Part shown: one piece after another, positions 15,218-22,498 of the stretch
How the letters are laid out: the number at the start of each line of letters is the position of its first letter
Position numbering within the stretch: position 1 is the first letter of the stretch
NCBI GenBank assembly: GCA_964424545.1
Contig: CAYRJN010000043.1
Location: 1-22,498, forward strand
Direction: 5' to 3'
From: JAUVIB01 sp964424545
GTDB lineage: Bacteria; Calditrichota; Calditrichia; Calditrichales; Calditrichaceae
Length of the DNA stretch: 22,498 nt
Position numbers and translations under genes: made by a program
The notes under the pieces: model-generated
Seen by the model: the letters and a program-made list of their open reading frames with translations, nothing else
Databases searched by the model: none
What the model was told of the DNA's origin: nothing

Positions 15218-16018
15218 ATGAAATATTTTTTACGGTTTATGACCATCCCTTTTTTACTGTTATTAATAGCAAACAGTCATTCGGCTACGGTTGAAGACGT
15301 TTATAAAAAACAAATTTCTATCCGAGAAGGCGACCTTGTCAGCGTATTTAATACTAACGGCGATATTAATGTTGAATCATGGGATTTGAATAGAGTGGAA
15401 ATAATTGCCGATAAAAAAACCCAGGCCCCAAATTTAGCGGACGCTCGTAGCTTAATGGAAGCGTTAAAAATAAATGTTGATTATTCGAATAATGAAATTA
15501 CAATAAAAACCATTCACCCTACCGATAAAAACAGACATGGCGGATTTTTTTCATGGCTCTTTTGCTCGGGCGGCGGCAACAGCAGTGTGCGATACATCAT
15601 AAAAGTACCTAAAAATATTTATCTTAATCTGCATTCTACCAATGGGAACATCAGTGTAAAAAGGTGCAATGGAAAAATGCGTTTGGAGACAACAAACGGG
15701 AATATTTTTTCCGATGATATTAGCGGAGCGGTACGTTGCAGCTCAATCAACGGTTCGATAAAAATCTATTTTAAAAAAACCGACAGCGATGAAGATATGG
15801 AATTTAAAACGACTAACGGGAATATTAATTTATATCTTCCGCAAGATATTAACGCTTCTATTTTGGCGCGTACTATGAATGGAAAAATTCGCTGTAATTT
15901 ACCGATGACGAATATTTATGAAAAAAGCGATACTAAATTAGAAGGCGTTTTCAATAACGGCGGCCCGCATTTTGTAGTAAAAGCCACCAACGGCAATATT
16001 GATATTAGCGAAAATTAG
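15218..16018 (+). CDS. DUF4097-like exported beta-repeat protein
   Basis: A 266-residue protein with a signal peptide (MKYFLRFMTIPFLLLLIANSHSA). The body is a right-handed-type beta-repeat: NTNGDINVESW, STNGNISVKRCNGKMRLE, TTNGNIFSDDI, SINGSIKIYF, TTNGNINLYLP, TMNGKIRCNLP and ATNGNIDISEN, that is, seven NG-x-I turns. This is the pattern of DUF4097 putative adhesin domains. A cysteine- and glycine-rich insertion (FFSWLFCSGGGNSS, about residues 109-122) breaks the series. It is the last gene of the envelope cluster. DUF4097 proteins often accompany envelope-stress or surface genes, but the function is unknown and no enzyme motif is visible. Convergent with the next gene, 25 bases away; I see no clear terminator between them. 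Confidence 0.8.
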   Translation: MKYFLRFMTIPFLLLLIANSHSATVEDVYKKQISIREGDLVSVFNTNGDINVESWDLNRVEIIADKKTQAPNLADARSLMEALKINVDYSNNEITIKTIHPTDKNRHGGFFSWLFCSGGGNSSVRYIIKVPKNIYLNLHSTNGNISVKRCNGKMRLETTNGNIFSDDISGAVRCSSINGSIKIYFKKTDSDEDMEFKTTNGNINLYLPQDINASILARTMNGKIRCNLPMTNIYEKSDTKLEGVFNNGGPHFVVKATNGNIDISEN

Positions 16019-16043
16019 TCCGTCAATAAAAAAATAACCGGCC

Positions 16044-17237
16044 TTATCTGTTCTCCTCTAACCATTTGAGGGGTAAATAAGCGATGCAAACGTCCGGATT
16101 GCCGAGCTTATTGGATGTAAACTCAACGCTATTGCCGTTTAAATCCCACCCTGCATGGGGATGAGCGCCTTTCCCGTATATTCTGTGACCTGTCGTTAAT
16201 ATATGTTTTTGAGTTGTATTAGCGTTAAAAACGGCTATAATTCCATGCCAATTATCGCTCACAAGCCAGCGTCCGTCAGGACTGCCGGACTGATGCCACC
16301 AATTATATTTTGCCAATTGTTCAGCCTCAACCCCGGCCATCCAGGCGCCTGCGCCGATTATACGCCGCTCTCCCGTTTTTATATCCAAAACGCTTACATT
16401 GCCTTCGTCTTTTCTGAAGCCGTTGATAAACGTGATTTGGTCGTTAACCCACCAGCATTCATGGGTTACCAATTCTCCGGGTTGTTGGTAAAAGGCGGGG
16501 ACAGGCGTTTTTGTTTGAAGATTAAGGAACCAAATACGGGCATGGGGCGGTTCTTTAGGATCCATCGGGGCCGTATCGTTTCCGTAACTGCGGGCAAAGG
16601 AAATCAAGGCCGGCCGGTTCCAACTGAATTGTATATGCTGAACGCGGATTCCGGGTTCAAAGCGGGCTATAATTTCACTTATACCGCTTTTTATATGGAC
16701 CACGGCAATATAAAATTGTTCGTTTAATGTGTAATAATAACTAAGAAGCGTTCCATCCGCATTCTCATTTATACCGCCCGTAAAACTATTCTTGGCGGGA
16801 ATGTCGCAAATTTTTCTTTCCCGTATTTTTACGGTTGTTTTAGGAGAATACTCAATTCGAACATTCCATTGGTATATACTGTTATTTTTTAAAACATAGA
16901 TTACATCTGCAAAGCGTGAAACCAAAGCTCTTCCTGCATTCTCTTTATTTTTTCCGTTCAAGCGGACCAGTTCTCCCGTTTTCGGAAGATATCCGTAAAT
17001 CTCATTTCTACCGCTCCTTTCCGAGTAAAACAGCATCATTTTTTTGTCGGGCAGCCAGCAACGATCATGAAAATATAAATTATGATCATTTTTTTTATTC
17101 GTTGTTATAAATAGAACCTTTGCTCCGCTGATTTGATCAATTTCCACTTTTTGTTCGCTTGGAAGCACAATGCAATCCCAATCCTTTGACAGCAAAACAC
17201 TTGTCATTGCTAAAATTAATAAAAATATTCGCTTCAT
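16044..17237 (-). CDS. Oligogalacturonate-lyase-like beta-propeller protein
   Basis: I choose ATG 17237 (397 residues), which has AAGGACA 8 bases upstream and opens directly into a signal peptide (MKRIFLLILAMTSVLLSKDW); the frame reaches back to 17261. The protein is a seven-blade-type propeller with WD-like SPDG turns. The C-terminal half has the landmark run of the oligogalacturonate lyase (Ogl, PL22-type) family: GELVTHECWWVNDQITFIN, then WWHQSGSPDGRWLVSDNW, then ILTTGHRIYGKGAHPHAGWD and FTSNKLGNPDVCIAYLPL. Typical conserved His and Trp residues of that family appear at these places. Relatives split short uronide oligomers or act on related sugars, and many Ogl-like proteins are not proven lyases. 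Unlike the classical cytoplasmic Ogl it carries a signal peptide, so it should act in the periplasm or outside. It neighbours a GH3 glycosidase and a GxGYxYP protein, which supports a carbohydrate role. Confidence 0.75.
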   Translation of the reverse strand: MKRIFLLILAMTSVLLSKDWDCIVLPSEQKVEIDQISGAKVLFITTNKKNDHNLYFHDRCWLPDKKMMLFYSERSGRNEIYGYLPKTGELVRLNGKNKENAGRALVSRFADVIYVLKNNSIYQWNVRIEYSPKTTVKIRERKICDIPAKNSFTGGINENADGTLLSYYYTLNEQFYIAVVHIKSGISEIIARFEPGIRVQHIQFSWNRPALISFARSYGNDTAPMDPKEPPHARIWFLNLQTKTPVPAFYQQPGELVTHECWWVNDQITFINGFRKDEGNVSVLDIKTGERRIIGAGAWMAGVEAEQLAKYNWWHQSGSPDGRWLVSDNWHGIIAVFNANTTQKHILTTGHRIYGKGAHPHAGWDLNGNSVEFTSNKLGNPDVCIAYLPLKWLEENR

Positions 17238-17837
17238 GGTATTGTCCTTAATTAATTTCATAAATATATTTAAAAAAAGTAAGCCATTAAATCGTTAAAG
17301 TCAAAAGTTAATGAAATCCAAGTTAAGTAATTTTTTAAACTTTATCGTGCAGTATAAAATTGATCTTCATAAAATATCAGCACGCTTTTCAAAAGCTTGG
17401 GGAGATGGATAAACAGTCGCTTATCCAAAACGATAATTACAGTAAAAATAGAGGACAATATTTTTTGTCTTCTATTTTTTTGATAATCTTTTATTATGAT
17501 ATTTCTTTCTATAATCTTAAATTATCGCAAACAATAAATAGATTTAATTGCATATCGGCGATTGTTGACAGGATAAATGATGGTTCCAGGTAAAATTCTA
17601 TAATTCCAATTCTAAAAAAATGAAACGATAGAGGGTTGTTTGCGCTTTGCGGATAAATCGTTTTTGCTTTTCATTCCTAATGACTGTTAAAGCGCAGTGT
17701 ATTGTCTTTTGCCTTGCGCAGCGCCAGGATTTATTTATAGTATCGTCTTTATATCGAGGCGGGGTATAATCTAACAGCGATAAAAAAATTTGCAGCTTTT
17801 CAATAAAAATCAAATGGTTATATAAATGGAGAAGATC
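17238..17837. other. Divergent promoter region without a gene
   Basis: About 600 bases between the divergently transcribed propeller and GH3 genes. Two frames of 70-77 codons (17360-17593 plus, 17598-17813 minus) have no good ribosome site and no recognisable motif, so I do not call them. The region must hold the promoters of both flanking genes, but I see no clear element or riboswitch-like structure. Confidence 0.4.
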
Positions 17838-20363
17838 ATGAAAACAATACGATTATTAATAATTATTTTTTTGCAAATTTCATTCTGTGTTGCGCAAAAT
17901 AATAACATACACCCAATGCGCAATAAGGCGTTATCGCTTAAAAGCAGAGTACAGTCTGTTTTATTACAAATGACTTTAAAAGAAAAAGTAGATTTTGTCA
18001 GCGGAACGGGCTTTACAACCAAACCGAATAACCGGCTCGGTTTACCGATAATTGCCATGACCGACGGGCCTCTCGGCCCTAACGGAAGAGGGCGGGCAAC
18101 CAATTACTCGTCTACCCTTAATATGGCTGCGACATGGGACGATTCTTTGATGCGAGTAATTGCCGAGTCCATTGGTTCGGAAACGCGGGTAATGGGTCGC
18201 AATATGCTGCTTGGTCCCTGTATCAATATTGCCCGTGTTCCGCAGGGCGGACGTACTTTTGAAGGCTTTGGGGAAGACCCTTTCCTTGTTTCGCGTATGG
18301 CCGTCGCTTATGTAAAAGGCGTTCAGAGCCAAAATGTGATTGCCTGCGTCAAACATTTTGCGGTTAATAATCAGGAATGGAACCGCTTTATAGTAAACGT
18401 GGATTTAAGCGAGCGCGCTTTGCGAGAAATTTATTTTCCGGCCTTTAAAGCGACGGTACAGGAAGGCGGCGCTTTATCCATAATGGCTGCTTACAACCAA
18501 TTCCGCGGCGTTTTCTGCTGTTCCAATCATTATTTACTTAGCGATGTTTTACGAAAAGATTGGGGATTCAAAGGGTTTGTCGTTTCCGACTGGGGCGGCG
18601 TTCACAATACCGTGCAAACGGCGCTTTCAGGACTCGATCTGGAAATGCCCGACGGTGAATTTCTCGGCGATTCGCTCTTGACGGCCGTACAGAATGGTCT
18701 TGTTCCCGAAGCGCAGGTGGACAGCATGGTCAGCCATATTTTAACGGTAATGTTTAAAGCGGGTTTATTTGACGAGCGCATCACCGATTATGGAGGTCTT
18801 TCCGATACGCCGGAGCGGCGGGCGCTGGCTTTGGAAACCGCCCGTAAAAGCATCGTTTTATTGAAAAATGAAAATAATATTCTTCCATTGGATAAGAATA
18901 AAATTAAATCTTTGGCAGTTATCGGTCCCAATGCCGCCGAAGCGCGTTTATACGGCGGCGGTAGCGGATATTTGAATGCTCATTATACCGTTTCGCCTTT
19001 GCAGGGAATAAAAAATAAACTGGGCTGCGCGGTAAAAATAACTTATATCAACGGCGGCGGGTTAAAACGTCAAAGCTTACCGCCGGTTGATTCGCTTCAT
19101 TTAATACCGGCTAAAGGCGGTAAAAACAAACATGGTTTATATGGGGAATATTTTAATAATAAAGATCTTAAAGGAAAACCGGTTTACACAAGGATTGATA
19201 AACAGGTGGATTTTAGTTGGGGGGAAGAATCTCCCGTACCGGGTATTGTCAATAAAGATCATTTTTCGGTACGCTGGAGCGGGCAATTTATTTCGCCAGG
19301 CAGCGGGATATATGAAATAGGCGTGAAAAGCGATAACGGATGCCGTCTGTATCTTGACGATAAATTGATTATCGATTCCTGGATTGTGGAAAAAGCCAGC
19401 TCTTTGCGCTCGGTTTATGTGCCTCTTAAGAAAGGACGGTATTACAAGGTAAGGGTTGAGTTTTTTGAAAATATCGGTACCTGTGAAGCGCATTTCGGTT
19501 TGGCATATTACGGACAAGGCGACGAAATTGAAAAAGCCGCCGAAGCGGCTGCAAATGCAGATGCGGCGATTATCTGTGCCGGTCTGCGTGAAACGCTGGA
19601 AGGCGAAAGTAATGATAAAACAACCCTGTCATTGCCGCCGGCTCAGATAAAACTCATTAAGGCTGTAGAGAAAGCTAATCCGAAAAGCATTTTGGTGCTT
19701 TATAACGGTACGCCCGTAACGATGAATGAATGGCTGGACGACGTTCCTGCTCTGATAGACGCTTTTTATCCCGGACAAGAAGGGGGCAATGCCTTAGCCG
19801 ATATCATTTTCGGCGATGTCAACCCGTCGGGTAAGCTGCCACTGACATTTATCAAGCGTTGGCAGGATTCTCCCGCCTTTGCTACCTATCCGGGAAAGAA
19901 AGAAGAAGTTTATTATAAAGAGGGGATTTATGTAGGCTATCGATATCTTGATAAGGAAAATATCGATCCGTTGTTCCCTTTTGGTTACGGACTTTCTTAT
20001 ACTTCGTTCGAGTACGGCGGCTTGCAAATATCTCCGAAAAATGTAAAGGGAGATGATGTGGTTGTAATTAAAGTGAAGATCAAAAACAGCGGAGGAATGG
20101 TTGGTGACGAAATAGTGCAGCTCTATCTTCAGGATGTAAAAGCCTCGGTTGAGCGCGAAATAAAATCTTTAAAAGGTTTTAAACGGATACGTCTTAACGC
20201 CGGACAGGAAAAAACGATTAAATTTAAATTAAACAGAGATGCCCTCTCCTTTTATTCGGAGAAAAAGAAAAAATGGATAGCGGAGCCGGGTAAATTTAAT
20301 GTTTTGATCGGCAGTTCATCGCGGGACATTCGTTTAAAAGGGAGTTTTACGCTGACGGAATAG
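17838..20363 (+). CDS. GH3 beta-glycosidase with PA14 insert
   Basis: Start ATG 17838 is set by GGAGAAG 6 bases upstream and by the signal peptide MKTIRLLIIIFLQISFCVAQ (841 residues; the numbers below count from the ATG at 17826). It has a typical bacterial GH3 layout. The barrel domain contains MTDGPLGPNG, GRTFEGFGEDPFL, VKHFAVNNQE and the nucleophile Asp in GFVVSDWGG (D255). The sandwich domain contains LLKNENNILPL, GLRETLEGESND (candidate acid/base E592 or E594) and FYPGQEGG..LADIIFGDVNPSGKLP. A PA14 domain (about 437-562; GLYGEYFNN, SDNGCRLYLDDKLIIDSW) is inserted in the sandwich domain, as in GH3 enzymes of gut Bacteroidetes and yeast. A fibronectin-III-like tail (about 740-845) closes it. 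It hydrolyses terminal beta-linked glucose (or related) residues; the PA14 insert usually shapes substrate choice. Exported, and followed 69 bases later by the GxGYxYP protein gene. Confidence 0.95.
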   Translation: MKTIRLLIIIFLQISFCVAQNNNIHPMRNKALSLKSRVQSVLLQMTLKEKVDFVSGTGFTTKPNNRLGLPIIAMTDGPLGPNGRGRATNYSSTLNMAATWDDSLMRVIAESIGSETRVMGRNMLLGPCINIARVPQGGRTFEGFGEDPFLVSRMAVAYVKGVQSQNVIACVKHFAVNNQEWNRFIVNVDLSERALREIYFPAFKATVQEGGALSIMAAYNQFRGVFCCSNHYLLSDVLRKDWGFKGFVVSDWGGVHNTVQTALSGLDLEMPDGEFLGDSLLTAVQNGLVPEAQVDSMVSHILTVMFKAGLFDERITDYGGLSDTPERRALALETARKSIVLLKNENNILPLDKNKIKSLAVIGPNAAEARLYGGGSGYLNAHYTVSPLQGIKNKLGCAVKITYINGGGLKRQSLPPVDSLHLIPAKGGKNKHGLYGEYFNNKDLKGKPVYTRIDKQVDFSWGEESPVPGIVNKDHFSVRWSGQFISPGSGIYEIGVKSDNGCRLYLDDKLIIDSWIVEKASSLRSVYVPLKKGRYYKVRVEFFENIGTCEAHFGLAYYGQGDEIEKAAEAAANADAAIICAGLRETLEGESNDKTTLSLPPAQIKLIKAVEKANPKSILVLYNGTPVTMNEWLDDVPALIDAFYPGQEGGNALADIIFGDVNPSGKLPLTFIKRWQDSPAFATYPGKKEEVYYKEGIYVGYRYLDKENIDPLFPFGYGLSYTSFEYGGLQISPKNVKGDDVVVIKVKIKNSGGMVGDEIVQLYLQDVKASVEREIKSLKGFKRIRLNAGQEKTIKFKLNRDALSFYSEKKKKWIAEPGKFNVLIGSSSRDIRLKGSFTLTE

Positions 20364-20432
20364 CGGAGCCGTGCGAATTTTTTTATAAGTGATAAATATA
20401 AAAAGAGGATTGCGATATTTAAATGGGGAGCA

Positions 20433-22294
20433 ATGATGCGAAAAACAATTTTGTTTGTGCTTTATCTTTTGTCCTTTGTGCTTATAATAAGAGCGGCGGA
20501 TAATTTCCGCTATTATCCAAAGGCGGGCGCGTTAAAGTCCGGCGATACGCTTTTTGTAATGGAGATAGGCGGAATGAACGACGCTCAGCGTTTGCTCATA
20601 TCCACGACAATGGGTATTTTAGCCAAATATAAACCGCGAATTTATATAAACCTTGGCGGTAGTTATGCTCAATGGCTGANNNNNNNNNNCTCGAAGAGAA
20701 TTACGGCGTTGTGGTCGATCGTTCCTTCTCTTATGATGTTTGGGGTTTGTTTGATCATATTAATAATAGATTGCCACATAGAGAATATCTTATATGCAAT
20801 CTTAACGATAATTCATTGAATACGGCAAACTCACTTTCCGGTCTATGGAATACGGTGGCAATCGATACAACGCTTGAAACGGAACTGCAGCAACGGGGTT
20901 TTACTCTTAAAATCGATTTGCGCGGCAAGGATGAAGCCTGGTGTTTTTCCAACTACTGGAATGAGCTTAACCATGGTTTGATTATTCAGCAAAAAGAGGA
21001 GTTGCCTGCTTTGCGGGATTATGCGTCCTTGTCCGACGCTTTTGTTTTTTACGATGGCAATACAGGTTTTATGAGACAGGTAATGGATTCCGTCAATAGC
21101 GATGCGGCTATGCTGGGCTGGGGCGATGCTTCGCAGGGGGAAGATAAATTTATTTTACCGGCCTCGCAAGCCTCCGTTTTTACCGTCCCCGCCGATCATG
21201 CATGGAATTTATCGGTCTTTTCCGCCGTCGTAAAAGACAGCCTGAAGCAATCTGTGCACGATAAAGACCGCGATTCGCTTGGTTATGTTCATACGGTAAC
21301 GTTTATTATGAGCGATGGTGATAATATTCAATGGTTATTAAACAGTTTCACTACATCCGATCAATGGTATGGTTCCGATCTGCGCGGTCAATTTAATATT
21401 GGCTGGACGATTTCGCCTTCCATGATTGATTTGGCGCCTTCGGTTATGGCGTGGATTTATAATCATGCCGAAAAAGATTATTTTGTAAGCGGGGTATCCG
21501 GAGACGGTTATATGTATCCGTCGGTCTATCCCGCTTTGGATAAGTATACGGCGCGTCTTAATGATTATTTTAAGCGTTGCGATCTTAACATTGCTGTTAT
21601 TCTCGAACATGAGCGCAATAATTTTAATAATACCGTTTTAAGTCAATATACGCGTAATACACAGATAGAAGGTTGTTTTTATTTGGATTATGCGCAATAT
21701 GACTATTACGGGGGACAGGTTGTTTGGTCGAATGATAAACCGGCGGTTTCGGCGAGATTTAATCTCTGGGAGGGCTTTGATACGCCACAGTATATCGCCA
21801 ATATTGTAAATGTCTCGTCAAAAGATCCAACAAAAGAGCAGGCTTACAGTTTTATAAATGTGCATCCGTGGTCGAAAGGTCTGGCGGATGTCAAGGAGAC
21901 CATCGATCTTTTCGGTGAAAATGTGGAGGCGGTAACTCCGGAGATTTTCATAAAGCGCATGCGCGCCAATGTACCGCACAATATTAACGGAATAAAAGGC
22001 GAATCGCCTTATAAACCAAAGAAAGATATTAAAGTTGAAATATACCCGAATCCCGTAGATTCGAAATTCGGCGGAAAAAGCGGCCGGCTAAAAATAAATA
22101 TGAATAAAGTTCCGCAATCGGTTAAAATAATCAACACTTTGGGACAGATCGTCTATCAATGGCGGCAGCCTCGGATTCCGTTAAATTGGAACGGCAGGGG
22201 GATGTACGGTAATGCCGTTTCCGCCGGCGTTTATTTTGTGCGCATTGATTTTGGGCGAGCGGTTGAAATGCGAAAATTTATTTTGTTGAAATGA
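20433..22294 (+). CDS. GxGYxYP-family secreted protein with T9SS-like tail, split by gap
   Basis: One gene interrupted by ten Ns (20680-20689). The 5' part reads to the gap in the frame of 20433 and the 3' part continues in another frame, so the true gap length is not ten bases. The start ATG 20433 (or the adjacent ATG 20436) follows GGGGAGCA. The signal peptide is MRKTILFVLYLLSFVLIIRA. The body ends in the signature SGVSGDGYMYPSVYP (GDGYMYP at 21500-21520), the GxGYxYP motif of a putative glycoside-hydrolase-like family, with TFIMSDGDNIQWLLN about 60 residues before it. The last roughly 90 residues (about 22020-22294) form a T9SS-type sorting domain: IYPNPVDSKF, KIINTLGQIVYQW, SAGVYFVRIDF and a terminal RKFILLK. 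It should be exported to the surface. The substrate is unknown, but the GH3 neighbour on the same strand suggests polysaccharide use. Protein length is uncertain because of the gap. Confidence 0.85.
20680..20689. other. Assembly gap (10 N)
   Basis: Ten consecutive undetermined bases within the GxGYxYP coding region. The reading frame changes across it, so the number of Ns is a placeholder or there is a local misassembly. Confidence 0.99.
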
Positions 22295-22498
22295 GAATGT
22301 AGTAAATGATTTTCTTCCATTATGACAATAATGTGTTAGAATAAATATTTTTTTGCTTGAGCTTGGTTTTAGTACTCATGTATCAAACCACTTAAATCCG
22401 GTATAGTTAATAATATGCCGCCTCAAGATTAAAATATTTTATAATTAATTCTACTTAGTCAGTTAAGTTTTGTAGTTTTTTGTATATTCTATATCTCT
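22295..22498. other. Non-coding right edge
   Basis: About 200 AT-rich bases after the GxGYxYP stop codon. I see no terminator hairpin and no gene start. Confidence 0.4.

Noticed and set aside
17360..17813. Two 70-77 codon frames between the propeller and GH3 genes
   Set aside because: Neither has a ribosome site, motif or plausible composition; they are in a divergent promoter region.
1..22498. CRISPR arrays, prophage or conjugation genes, large repeats
   Set aside because: I looked for regularly spaced repeats, integrase or phage genes and long duplicated segments and found none; the only mobile signal is the transposase remnant at 334-921.

Overview
The window reads as a chromosomal segment of a Gram-negative bacterium of the FCB (Fibrobacteres-Chlorobi-Bacteroidetes) assemblage. 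The best guess is the Calditrichota / Ignavibacteria / KSB1 side. The reasons are two secreted proteins ending in type IX secretion (T9SS)-like C-terminal sorting domains, one with the characteristic NYPNPFNPTTKIEFQLP motif, together with several outer-membrane beta-barrels, a GxGYxYP-family protein and low GC with very AT-rich spacers. The placement is inference from motifs, not from a tree. A run of ten Ns at 20680-20689 shows this is a draft assembly.

Layout. 1-1212: decayed mobile-element ground, with a chimeric transposase remnant and gene scraps. 1213-1908 (-): PorT-like outer-membrane barrel. 2275-5152 (-): a two-component pair, a membrane histidine kinase with a c-type haem motif in its periplasmic domain overlapping an NtrC-type sigma-54 activator. 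5395-7369 (+): a textbook -24/-12 sigma-54 promoter, a stand-alone receiver protein and a secreted octahaem cytochrome c with a T9SS tail, closed by a strong terminator. 7483-8664 (-): tmRNA (ssrA), a 43-residue membrane microprotein, then tRNA-Gly(GCC), tRNA-Cys(GCA) and tRNA-Leu(UAA), with a frameshifted GIY-YIG nuclease relic between the last two. 8665-9585: a 0.9 kb AT-rich gap with no convincing gene. 9586-11741 (+): a PhoU-like DUF47 protein and a Pit phosphate permease. 11887-16018 (+): three envelope genes (bactofilin-like/Omp85 barrel, a protein built of a repeated domain I cannot name, a DUF4097-like protein). 16044-17237 (-): an oligogalacturonate-lyase-like beta-propeller. 17838-22294 (+): a GH3 glycosidase with a PA14 insert and a GxGYxYP protein with a T9SS-like tail, split by the assembly gap.

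How it fits together. The most coherent system is the haem-sensor kinase, sigma-54 activator, sigma-54 promoter, receiver and surface octahaem cytochrome. It looks like a self-contained redox-responsive circuit controlling an exported electron-transfer protein. The second coherent block is the three-gene envelope operon. The right end is a polysaccharide-degradation neighbourhood. The tRNA order Gly(GCC)-Cys(GCA)-Leu(UAA) is the same as in the Escherichia coli glyW-cysT-leuZ operon.
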